From Bacillus salipaludis (GTDB lineage: Bacteria; Bacillota; Bacilli; Bacillales_B; DSM-18226), in assembly GCF_004358205.1 (NCBI RefSeq), contig NZ_SMYO01000006.1, positions 310,001-374,000 of the forward strand: 64,000 nucleotides of DNA, written 5' to 3'. Numbering within the stretch: the stretch's first letter is position 1; the number at the start of each line of letters is the position of its first letter. Shown one piece after another: positions 35,644 through 43,758 of the stretch. The notes below the pieces were generated by a model. The model did not search any database and was not told where the DNA came from. It saw only the letters and a list, made by a program, of their open reading frames with translations. The position numbers and the translations under genes were made by a program.

Positions 35644-37236
35644 GTGAAGCTTGAAACCTTTCTGCATCATCTTCACTTTGATACGGAAAAACTTGCTCCG
35701 CCAGATTGGCAAGTGGATTGGGAGGACGCACCACTTCCCTATAAACTGTACCGCGGCTTGCCAGAAATTCCACTATCAGGAGATGTTCCGTTAACTCTCA
35801 GGGAACGGGAAGCTCAGGCAGATCCTGGACTGGAGGAGCTCGGGACTTTCTTATGGTATATATACGGGCTTACTCATTATGCACAATTCGCTCAATCCGC
35901 CTTCATAGAGGGGACTGAGGAAAATAATGCTGTAAGCTATGCTCAGTTATTCCGGAGATTTGTACCGTCTGGAGGTGCATTGTACCCGAATGAATTATAT
36001 GTGTATGTAAAGCTGGAGGGTGTACCACAGGGGATTTACCATTACGATGTGGCACATCACCGACTCCTATTGTTGCGGGAAGGAAAATACGATTCCTTCT
36101 TATCCAGAAGTCTTGGAAATTGTGATGTTTCTGACTGTTTTTGTACTGTTTTTATCTCGACGGTTTTTTGGAAAAATTTCTACAAATATAATAATTTTTC
36201 TTATAGGCTCCAAGGATTAGATGCCGGCGTGTTAATTGGGCAATCGTTAGAAGTCGCCAATCGGATGGGGTTCTCTTCACGGGTATGCTACCAATTTCTT
36301 GATCGCTCTATCAATCATTTACTTGGGCTATCTGAACAAGATGAAAGTGTTTATGCTGTGATCCCATTATCTATTCATCCATCTATCTATTGTGATGAAA
36401 ACGATCATGATGAAGAAAATGTTTCTGCTGTTGAATTATCCCAGGAAGTGCCCTTGCTAAAGCATGAAACCTATAACCGTTCCAAGAGAATCATTGATTA
36501 CCCGATGCTGAAAGAGATGAATGAAGCATCGTTGCTTGAAACGACACAGTCATTTGTAAAGATAATAAAAGAGAGAAGTCGTAGTAGTAATTCCTTAGGT
36601 GCGGAGTTAATCATGCTGCCATTTACGGAATCCCCCACATACGATCTTGCATCAATTTGCAGGGAGAGGCGTTCTCCCGATCTTGATTTTATAATAGGGA
36701 AAGTTAGTCAAATACAACTATCCACTTTGTTAAAAGAGACTTTTTCCTTCTCTTATCAGAATGACCTATACGACACCCGTGGGGGGCTTGAGACTCGTGT
36801 TTCTTTGTACGGCTGTTTTTATAATGTAGAAGGAGTTCCAAATGGCACTTACTCTTATGACAATAACACTCATGGACTTTGTAGAATATCGCAGGGAGAT
36901 TTTCGGGAGTATTTACAAAATGGATTAACAATGCCCAATTTAAATCTGTTTCAAGTGCCGCTCTGCCTGCATGTCGTCGGAGACAAAAATCACCTTAAGG
37001 AGAAATTGGGGTATAGAGGATATCGGATCCAACAGATGGAAGCAGGCATTCTCTTGCAACGCCTGCTCTTGGTTTCATGTGCTTTAGGAATGGGAGGACA
37101 TCCACTGCTAGGATTCGATGTGAACCAATGTGATGAACTTTACAGAATCAATTCCAAAGGAAAAACCAGCTTAATCCAAATCCCTGTGGGTCCTTATCGT
37201 CCACGGGCCTGGTTAAAGGGGAGTTTGCTTAGCTAG
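35644..37236 (+). CDS. SagB-type azoline dehydrogenase, two-domain
   Basis: 530 residues from GTG, after AGGAGGTG. Two tandem nitroreductase-like SagB units: the first has RRFVPSGGALYPNELYVYV near 99-118 and LDAGVLIGQSLEVANRMG, the second LETRVSLYGCFYNVEGVPNGTYSYD and MEAGILLQRLLLVSCALGMGGHPLLG. SagB enzymes use FMN to oxidise azolines to aromatic azoles. In the second unit the SAGALYP-type flavin motif is degenerate, so probably only one unit is fully active, which is normal for a pseudo-dimer. Last gene of the biosynthetic run. Confidence 0.86.
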   Translation: MKLETFLHHLHFDTEKLAPPDWQVDWEDAPLPYKLYRGLPEIPLSGDVPLTLREREAQADPGLEELGTFLWYIYGLTHYAQFAQSAFIEGTEENNAVSYAQLFRRFVPSGGALYPNELYVYVKLEGVPQGIYHYDVAHHRLLLLREGKYDSFLSRSLGNCDVSDCFCTVFISTVFWKNFYKYNNFSYRLQGLDAGVLIGQSLEVANRMGFSSRVCYQFLDRSINHLLGLSEQDESVYAVIPLSIHPSIYCDENDHDEENVSAVELSQEVPLLKHETYNRSKRIIDYPMLKEMNEASLLETTQSFVKIIKERSRSSNSLGAELIMLPFTESPTYDLASICRERRSPDLDFIIGKVSQIQLSTLLKETFSFSYQNDLYDTRGGLETRVSLYGCFYNVEGVPNGTYSYDNNTHGLCRISQGDFREYLQNGLTMPNLNLFQVPLCLHVVGDKNHLKEKLGYRGYRIQQMEAGILLQRLLLVSCALGMGGHPLLGFDVNQCDELYRINSKGKTSLIQIPVGPYRPRAWLKGSLLS

Positions 37237-37275
37237 GTGAGACATGCGGACTGTAAAAAATAACATAAGTGTAGT

Positions 37276-37299
37276 TAGGGGCCTTTATAGGCTCTTTTT
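37276..37299 (+). terminator. Terminator after the SagB gene
   Basis: AGGGGCC-TTTATA-GGCTCT then T-run; ends the TOMM operon. Confidence 0.65.
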
Positions 37300-37303
37300 G
37301 TTT

Positions 37304-37371
37304 AGGCTGTGTTAAAGGACATTGTTGATTTTTAGCCCTGCTGATTGAAGAGGAAGGCACGAAGACTAGAA
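37304..37371 (+). mobile_element. Degenerate left end of the MITE-like element
   Basis: GGCTGTGTTAAAGGACA followed by TTGATTTTTAGC and GAAGAGGAAGGCACGAAGACT matches the left end of the element at 55236 with several changes; no right end is present. Confidence 0.5.
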
Positions 37372-37553
37372 TATGAAGAAGAAAAGGTATAAATCCAAAA
37401 AGCATGACATACATTCTAAAAAAATGTAAAATTGAAAGCTGTTTACTACAATTTTGTTAGTTTAAAATAATGATAGGCAGTTAGGTATTAAAAAACTTAC
37501 CATTTATTGCTTATGATTATTTGCAAATTATGAGAGAAAAGGAGTACAGAAAA

Positions 37554-38225
37554 TTGAATTTAAGCATTTCAGAAATCAAAAGACAGGCAAAATTATCTTT
37601 AAAAGGAAAATGGGGATTAGGTGTTTTATTAACGTTCGTACTATTCCTTCTCAATTTTTTATTACCTACACTGGTTGAAATGATGATGAGCGGCGGCCCT
37701 GCTGAATGGATTAAGCAAGAGGATACATCGCCAGGAGGAAGTTTTGTAAGTACCCTCATTACAATTGCGCTCATTCCTTTTACGGTTGGTGTGTATTGGT
37801 TTTATTTGTCATTGGTAAGACTAAAAAATCCGGAAATTTCTTATGCTTTTTCGATCTATAAGGATGGAAAAACATCCTTTAAAATGATCGGTGTATCTAT
37901 TTTACAAGGTCTATTTGTATTTTTGTGGTCCTTATTACTGTTTATTCCCGGTATCATTAAAAGTATTGCTTATTCTCAAACCTATTACTTATTACGAGAC
38001 CACCCAGAATATTCGGTGCTGGAGGCGATCACAGAGAGCAGAAGAAGAATGAACGGGTACAAGTGGAAATATTTCTTATTGGGACTAAGTTTTATTGGCT
38101 GGGGGATTCTTTGTTTGTTCACATTGGGAATTGGGTTCTTGTGGTTGGTTCCCTATGTCTCAACAGCAATGGCTGCATTTTATAATGAAATAATTGATAT
38201 TCAGGACAAAGACATAGAATATTAA
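37554..38225 (+). CDS. DUF975 family membrane protein
   Basis: 223 residues from TTG at 37554, after AAAGGAG; an ATG at 37530 lies before that site. Begins LSISEIKRQAKLSLKGKWGLG, the usual start of DUF975 proteins, then about six membrane helices. Function of the family is unknown. It follows the TOMM cluster on the same strand beyond a terminator. No ABC exporter or protease is present in the cluster, so this protein could act in export or self-protection, but nothing in the sequence proves it. Confidence 0.75.
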   Translation: MNLSISEIKRQAKLSLKGKWGLGVLLTFVLFLLNFLLPTLVEMMMSGGPAEWIKQEDTSPGGSFVSTLITIALIPFTVGVYWFYLSLVRLKNPEISYAFSIYKDGKTSFKMIGVSILQGLFVFLWSLLLFIPGIIKSIAYSQTYYLLRDHPEYSVLEAITESRRRMNGYKWKYFLLGLSFIGWGILCLFTLGIGFLWLVPYVSTAMAAFYNEIIDIQDKDIEY

Positions 38226-38248
38226 GTATTCATCATATCCTAACATCC

Positions 38249-38276
38249 AAGAGTGGCTGAAAAGTCATTCTTTTTT
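38249..38276 (+). terminator. Terminator after the DUF975 gene
   Basis: AAGAGTGGCT-GAAA-AGTCATTCTT then T-run, with G-T pairs. Confidence 0.6.
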
Positions 38277-38391
38277 CATGCAAAAAAATCGATGGAATCA
38301 AGAAGTATGAGGTGTTCTATTTTAAAATTCCTTTCATTCTCTAGGATTGTTAGAATAGAAAAAAGATCTTTTATTGGAAAGGAAATAAATT

Positions 38392-39393
38392 ATGCCATTA
38401 GAGATTGTTCGCCAGGATATAACAAAGATGAAGGTTGACGCGATTGTGAATGCTGCCAATATAGCGCTGAAAATGGGCGGAGGTGTAAGTGGCGCTATAT
38501 TTCGTGCGGCAGGTGCAAGGGAGTTACAAGAGGCTTGTGATAAAATTGGGGATTGCAAGGTAGGGGAAGCTGTTATTACTGGGGGATTCCAACTGGATGC
38601 AAACTATATCATTCACACACCCGGTCCCATTTGGCAAGGCGGAATACACCAAGAAGCAGCTCTATTAAAGGCATCCTACTCTCATTCCTTGGAGCTGGCC
38701 AAAAAGTATCAATGTGAATCAATTGCCTTTCCGTTAATTTCAACGGGCATCTATGGATATCCGAAAGAGGAAGCCTTGGAAATTGCCGTTTCCACGATCA
38801 GTTCATTTTTATTCCATCATGATTTACTCGTATATCTCGTTGTTTTTGACAAAAACTCTTTTGGTTTAAGCAAGAAGTTATTTACCTCTATTCATCAATA
38901 TATTGACGAACACTATGTAGAGGAAGTCGAAAAAGCGTTTCAACGGACCAGAGAAGAACCATACCTATTCGAACAACGGCAAGAAATCGAAAATCTTCAG
39001 CAGGAAGTCTATAAAGAAGCAGAGGAATCATTACTAAACCTATTGAATCAACTCGAAGAATCTTTTTCCGAACGGTTGCTTCGATTAATCGATGAAAAAA
39101 GAATGACAGATGTTGAGACCTATAAAAGGGCAAATCTAGACCGGCGGTTATTCTCAAAAATTCGGAATGCTGTAGATTATACTCCCAAAAAGAAAACGGC
39201 CGTTGCATTTGCCATTGCATTGCAACTGGATTTTAAGGAAACGATTGATCTGTTATCTGCAGCTGGTTATACTTTGTCACGCAGCAGTAAATTTGATGTC
39301 ATTATTGAATTCTTTATCCATCAAGCGAATTTCAATATTCATGAAATCAATGAAGCTTTATTTGCCTTTGACCAACCCATACTCGGTGCTTAA
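38392..39393 (+). CDS. Macro-domain protein with helical C-terminal domain
   Basis: 333 residues, GGAAAGGAAAT before ATG. Residues 1-155 form a macro domain binding ADP-ribose: DAIVNAANIALKMGGGVSGAI (17-37), then STGIYGYP near 120. Residues 165-225 are a coiled coil (ENLQQEVYKEAEESLLNLLNQL). Residues 225-333 form a helical, possibly helix-turn-helix-like domain including VDYTPKKKTAVAFAIALQLDF and LSAAGYTLSRSSKFD. Macro domains remove or read ADP-ribose; the C-terminal domain suggests a partner function. It is followed by a vWA gene, a pairing that recurs in Bacilli as I recall. Confidence 0.82.
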   Translation: MPLEIVRQDITKMKVDAIVNAANIALKMGGGVSGAIFRAAGARELQEACDKIGDCKVGEAVITGGFQLDANYIIHTPGPIWQGGIHQEAALLKASYSHSLELAKKYQCESIAFPLISTGIYGYPKEEALEIAVSTISSFLFHHDLLVYLVVFDKNSFGLSKKLFTSIHQYIDEHYVEEVEKAFQRTREEPYLFEQRQEIENLQQEVYKEAEESLLNLLNQLEESFSERLLRLIDEKRMTDVETYKRANLDRRLFSKIRNAVDYTPKKKTAVAFAIALQLDFKETIDLLSAAGYTLSRSSKFDVIIEFFIHQANFNIHEINEALFAFDQPILGA

Positions 39394-39524
39394 AATGTCG
39401 CTTTTAAAGCGACCCAGGCTGTCGAAATCTTTCGAAAGCCTTTATTTTATTTGCTCTCTTTAATAATTCACTGTGTTAATTTATTGTAATATTATTAGTG
39501 TTTGGTCTTTGCAACAAGTCTGCT

Positions 39525-39575
39525 GATTTCCGCTCCAGGACCTCCCCGCGGAAAGCGAGTGACCGGAGCGAAATC
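39525..39575. repeat. Short palindrome related to the MITE-like elements
   Basis: GATTTCCGCTCC and GGAGCGAAATC face each other with the CCGCGGAAAGCGAG core seen in the longer elements at 55236 and 61234. The terminal TTTAACA-type repeats are missing. Confidence 0.5.
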
Positions 39576-39743
39576 AACAGGTACTTTAGCAGGGACAATC
39601 AATAATTTAGCATTTTAGATTTGACAAAGTAAAAAATTGCCGAGAAAATTACTTTTCTCAACAATCTGTGTCGCTTTTAAAGAGACCATCTCTGATTGGA
39701 TTATTGTTATCCTTTGATTATCAAAGAACGGAGGATGATCAGG

Positions 39744-40394
39744 ATGAAAAAGGATTTAACGGAGTTAGTGTTTATTTTAGATAAAAGCGGCTCCATGGCA
39801 GGACTTGAGGCTGATACGATAGGCGGTTATAATGCGATGCTGAAGAAACAACTAAAGGCGGAAGGGGAAGCTGTTGTTACGACTGTATTATTTGATCATG
39901 ATATTGAATTATTGCATGACCGGATTCATGTGAAAGGCATCTCTCCGATTACCGATGAAGATTATGACGTGGGTGGTACGACGGCACTATTAGATGCCAT
40001 CGGTTTAACGATTCAAAAAATCGTGAAGGTGCAAAAGAAAACAATGGAAGAGGAACGGGCTGAAAAGGTACTGTTTGTGATTACCACAGATGGCATGGAA
40101 AATGCCAGCAGGGAGTTCTCTAGAGAGAAAATTTAAAAAATGGTGCAGCATCAAAAAGAGAAATATGATTGGGAATTCCTGTTCCTCGGTGCCAATATTG
40201 ATGCCATCTCTACTGCGGCTCAATTTGGAATCCAAGAGGACTTTGCAGTTGATTATCATGTGGATGAGGTAGGAACACAACTGAATTATGAAGCGGTAAA
40301 TGAAGCCGTGAGCAACCTTCGAAGTGGCAAAAAGCTTGATCGAAGCTGGAAAAAAGGAATTGAAAGAGACTTTAACGGGCGTACAAAAAAATAA
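39744..40394 (+). pseudogene. vWA-domain protein interrupted by one in-frame stop
   Basis: From the ATG after GGAGG the frame encodes a vWA domain: DKSGSMAG (MIDAS DxSxS) at about 13, GGTTALLDAIG near 76 and TTDGMEN near 114. A TAA at 40134-40136 stops it after SREKI, and the same frame resumes with KMVQHQKEKYDWEFLFLGAN to the end, 216 codons in all. Family members are uninterrupted at this point, where KK is expected. It is therefore probably a one-base nonsense mutation, a sequencing error or a readthrough case. The MIDAS-bearing part is intact. Confidence 0.7.
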
Positions 40395-40578
40395 TTGGAA
40401 AGGAAGACCCCTTTGGCTTCATCTAAATATCATTTGTCGTAATCGCTATGGGGTCCTATGTCCATAACAATAAATCGACATGTCCAAAATAGTTTGGAAT
40501 GTCTAAACAATTGCCCTCCACAAACTTGTACGACTCAGCATAGGTTATGTTGTGTACTAAATTTAGGGAGGGTTTAGA

Positions 40579-41925
40579 TTGTTTGATTTTAGTTCTATAG
40601 AACTTAGTCACTTTTTATTGGCCACTGCCATCTTGTTAGCATTCGCCCATTTACTGGGCTTTATTGCAGAGCGGTTAATGATTCCCCGCGTGATTGGTGA
40701 AGTGGCAGCGGGAATTATCTTGGGTCCTACATTGCTTGGCTACTTTTATCCCCATGCTTTTTCTTGGCTGTTTGCCGGGTTTCCACAGGAAGACCGTATG
40801 TTTGGGCTTATGTACCAAATTGGTCTGACACTACTTATGTTCTGCTCCGGGTTAAAATTCCACACTAAATTTAAAAAAGGTGATGGAAAAATTACATCTG
40901 TTATTATTCTTGCATCGACCATTCTACCATTTGCACTTGGTTGGTTAGCATCTTATTTAATTGATTTTGGTCAGTTTTTAGGTCCAGCCAATAGTGTATT
41001 CTCCATCAAGATAGTCGTGGCCATTTCGATTGCTGTAACATCCATACCTGTTATCTCCAAAATTTTCAATGACCTGGGAATCATGCACTCAAGATTTGCG
41101 AAGCTTGTGATCGCCATTGCGGGTGTTCATGATACATTACTTTGGGTGGCTCTAGGAATCGCTACAGCGGTTGCGGGGCATGGGGGACCTGTTACGGCTG
41201 GAGCTGTTTTAAAAAGTGTAGGGATTACTGTAGGGTTTATTCTTGTTACTATATTTGTTCTCCGGTTTTTGTTTAAAAACTTAACGATTCGAAACGGGAA
41301 TTTTTTATTTAGAGCCTCTCATGTAGGATATTTTTTATTTATCATGTTTGTTGTCTCTTCGGTTGCAGGGTATTTGAATATCGATACGATTTTCGGTGCT
41401 CTTTTAGCTGGAATAGGCGCAAAAATGGCTTTACCACCCACATTGTTCAAACGATTAGAGCAGTCCGTCTTGCATATTTCATTTTCATGGTTTATCCCCG
41501 TTTACTTTGCTGTGGTAGGACTTAAATTAGATTTAGCGAAACATTTTGATTTAGTATTCTTTATTCAATATTTGCTATTTGCGACACTTGCACAATCGAT
41601 CATTGTATTCCTTGCTTGTAAACTGATACGTCAGGATCGGATTACAAGTTTGAACTTTGCAATGGCCATGAATGCAAGGGGAGGTCCAGGAATTGTTCTT
41701 TCAACCGTTGCCTTTTCGGCAGGGATTATTAATCAAGATTTCTTTGCCATTCTCGTAATGCTAGCGCTCATCACCTCATGGCTTGCAGGTTCTTGGCTCC
41801 GTTTCGTCTTAAATAAAGGGTGGAGGTTAATGCCAGGGGATGAGGATATCGTTCCTGAAAAAATTAATAACGATAGTGATATTATTCATCTGCAACAACA
41901 AATTAAACGCGAAAAATTGGAGTAA
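40579..41925 (+). CDS. CPA2-family cation:proton antiporter
   Basis: 448 residues from TTG, seven bases after GGGAGGG. About 12 membrane helices without a C-terminal RCK domain. The two discontinuous-helix regions are recognisable: PRVIGEVAAGIILGPTLLG near 32-50 and AISIAVTSIPVISKIFNDLG near 153, and NARGGPGIVLSTVAFSAGI near 367. The family exchanges Na+ or K+ for protons. It is monocistronic, with nothing beside it that fixes the ion. Confidence 0.83.
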   Translation: MFDFSSIELSHFLLATAILLAFAHLLGFIAERLMIPRVIGEVAAGIILGPTLLGYFYPHAFSWLFAGFPQEDRMFGLMYQIGLTLLMFCSGLKFHTKFKKGDGKITSVIILASTILPFALGWLASYLIDFGQFLGPANSVFSIKIVVAISIAVTSIPVISKIFNDLGIMHSRFAKLVIAIAGVHDTLLWVALGIATAVAGHGGPVTAGAVLKSVGITVGFILVTIFVLRFLFKNLTIRNGNFLFRASHVGYFLFIMFVVSSVAGYLNIDTIFGALLAGIGAKMALPPTLFKRLEQSVLHISFSWFIPVYFAVVGLKLDLAKHFDLVFFIQYLLFATLAQSIIVFLACKLIRQDRITSLNFAMAMNARGGPGIVLSTVAFSAGIINQDFFAILVMLALITSWLAGSWLRFVLNKGWRLMPGDEDIVPEKINNDSDIIHLQQQIKREKLE

Positions 41926-42087
41926 TTATTGTTTGTATATACAAAGTAGATTGTGCCTCAAAAAAATACAAAAGAAGGTAGAAAAATCTATGAGGGTGGT
42001 TCTATCTTCTTTTACATAAACGATTTTGGTTTCTTATTTTTCAATGTTAGAATAATAGGTATAGAAAATAGAAATGGTGACTACATA

Positions 42088-42825
42088 ATGAATGAAGGTA
42101 AGAAATTACAAGAAAAAGATTTATATAAACCCATTCAAAAATATTTTTCCCGAGAAGGTTATGATGTCTACGGTGAAGTCAAAGACTGTGATATGGTTGC
42201 CGTGAAAGGGGAGGAGCTTGCGATTATTGAATTAAAGCTCACGTTAAGTGTTGATTTACTCATCCAAGCAGCAAAACGCCAGCGCATAACAAATCAGGTT
42301 TATGTAGCAATCCCCAAACCCAAATATCGATTAAACTCAAGGCGTTGGGCAGATAAATGTCATTTTATCCGCAGACTTGAGTTAGGTCTTATTGTTGTTT
42401 CTCCTTCAGGAAAAGGCTTAAAAGCGGACCTGATTTTTCACCCATCACCATTTCATTCAAAAAAGAGCCGGGGGAAAAGCAAGGGGAAGCGGGCGGCAAT
42501 TTTGAAAGAAATAAGCGGACGAAGTGCTGACTTTAATATCGGTGGTAGTAATCGGACTAAAATTATGACCGCCTATAAAGAAAATTGTATTCAAATTGCC
42601 TGTTTCCTGCGTGAGTCTGGTCCCTTATCTCCAAAGGCACTCCTCCAAATGGGGTCTGGAGATAAAACCTCCTCCATCTTAACAAAAAATTATTATGGCT
42701 GGTTTGATCGTATAAAAAGGGGCACCTATTGCCTTAGTGATCAGGGAGCAAAGGACATATTGGAATACCCGGAATTACTAGATTACTATTTAAAAAACAT
42801 GATAAAAGACGATGAGAGTACCTGA
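42088..42825 (+). CDS. DUF2161 family PD-(D/E)xK nuclease-fold protein
   Basis: 245 residues from the ATG at 42088, after GGTGA; the frame is open for 45 more codons upstream without a better start. Residues 8-75 hold DLYKPIQKYFSREGYDVYGEV and the D-x(n)-ELK signature (KDCDMVAVKG...LAIIELKLT) of the PD-(D/E)xK phosphodiesterase fold. The C-terminal half is basic with helix-turn-helix-like SPKALLQMGSGDKTSSILTKN. A DNA- or RNA-processing nuclease is probable; biological role unknown. Confidence 0.75.
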   Translation: MNEGKKLQEKDLYKPIQKYFSREGYDVYGEVKDCDMVAVKGEELAIIELKLTLSVDLLIQAAKRQRITNQVYVAIPKPKYRLNSRRWADKCHFIRRLELGLIVVSPSGKGLKADLIFHPSPFHSKKSRGKSKGKRAAILKEISGRSADFNIGGSNRTKIMTAYKENCIQIACFLRESGPLSPKALLQMGSGDKTSSILTKNYYGWFDRIKRGTYCLSDQGAKDILEYPELLDYYLKNMIKDDEST

Positions 42826-43013
42826 ATTATTGGTTTATTTTTTCAAATGTACTTTTGGGCTTTTATTCGCCAATCTTACCTTTAATAATTCCATAACAAT
42901 TCTTTGGGCTTGTTTATCCAAAAGACAAATTTTAGGCACTAAAATCAAATCTCCTTATATAAGAAAATAAAATTACAAATATAGAGGAAAATAGAAATTG
43001 GAGGTGAAATATA

Positions 43014-43193
43014 GTGCCGGAGAATCAACCAAAAGTAAACATACCTTTTTCACCAGAGGTTATTGCGGTGATGAAAGATGATCCCGTTTTTCCTCAACTT
43101 GGACATCAAAGCTTTCCGGAAAAATCGAAACAAACAACTGAATTAGGGAACAAAATTTCAGAAGATCAGGGTTCACCTAATTATCCTGAATGA
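43014..43193 (+). CDS. Hypothetical 59-residue hydrophilic protein
   Basis: GTG start seven bases after GGAGGTG. Pro/Gln/Glu-rich, begins MPENQPKVNIPFSPEVIAVM, no cysteines, no membrane segment. I do not recognise it. It is followed 24 bp later by another tiny gene, so the two are cotranscribed; similar small polar proteins in this genus are often spore-associated. Confidence 0.55.
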   Translation: MPENQPKVNIPFSPEVIAVMKDDPVFPQLGHQSFPEKSKQTTELGNKISEDQGSPNYPE

Positions 43194-43217
43194 TCGAAGC
43201 TAGTTAGGGGGTGAAAA

Positions 43218-43367
43218 ATGGACAATAATGATAAAGTTCAAGATCATATCCAACAACCATTAATGTCAACTGGTACCACGGAGCCTGGGTTTGAAAGGGA
43301 TACTAATAAGTCTAAACAGGAGACTAAACCTAAAATTGGCGAGACAATTGTGGGAGATAAGGAATAG
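43218..43367 (+). CDS. Hypothetical 49-residue hydrophilic protein
   Basis: ATG after GGGGGTG. Sequence begins MDNNDKVQDHIQQPLMSTG and ends in PKIGETIVGDKE. Polar, without cysteine, and unstructured in appearance. Not recognised. It ends before a good terminator at 43406. Confidence 0.55.
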   Translation: MDNNDKVQDHIQQPLMSTGTTEPGFERDTNKSKQETKPKIGETIVGDKE

Positions 43368-43405
43368 ATTGTAATATATCTGGTGACCTACCAAGCAAAG
43401 CGACG

Positions 43406-43433
43406 CAGCCAAAAAACTTTTGGCTGTTTTTTT
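43406..43433 (+). terminator. Terminator
   Basis: CAGCCAAAA-AAC-TTTTGGCTG followed by T7; ends the two-gene unit of tiny proteins. Confidence 0.8.
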
Positions 43434-43581
43434 CATGTGTGGATTTTAGTCTGAACTTTTTGGACAAAAAAAGGCGGTTTTCATTCGCCCCTTTTTAAGT
43501 GATTCAATGTAAAATTATACGTTTCATGAATATTCTATAGGGAGCTAAGGCGAAATGAAGCTTATTTTACCGAGAGGTGTG

Positions 43582-43704
43582 ATGGGGATGGGGAAAAGTT
43601 CAAATAACAACAAGAAACAAAATAGCAATAGCAATAGCAATAATAAAAACAAAAGCAATAGTTCGAAAAATAGTAACCAAAAGAATAATAAAAAAAATAA
43701 ATGA
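43582..43704 (+). CDS. Asn/Lys/Ser-only 40-residue protein
   Basis: GAGAGGTGTG lies directly before two ATGs (43582, 43588). After MGMGKSS the protein is almost only Asn, Lys, Ser and Gln, in NSNSNSNNKNKS patterns. Such small basic, low-complexity proteins occur as spore core or coat components, but I cannot assign a family. The terminator at 43716 follows at once. Confidence 0.5.
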   Translation: MGMGKSSNNNKKQNSNSNSNNKNKSNSSKNSNQKNNKKNK

Positions 43705-43715
43705 TTCATTTGAAA

Positions 43716-43746
43716 GAAGGTCCTCCCCAAAATAGGGAGGACCTTC
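43716..43746. terminator. Bidirectional terminator before the GH18-NodB-GT2 gene
   Basis: GAAGGTCCTCCC pairs with GGGAGGACCTTC around a seven-base loop; serves the small gene on plus and the large gene on minus. Confidence 0.75.
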
Positions 43747-43758
43747 TCATAAATTACA

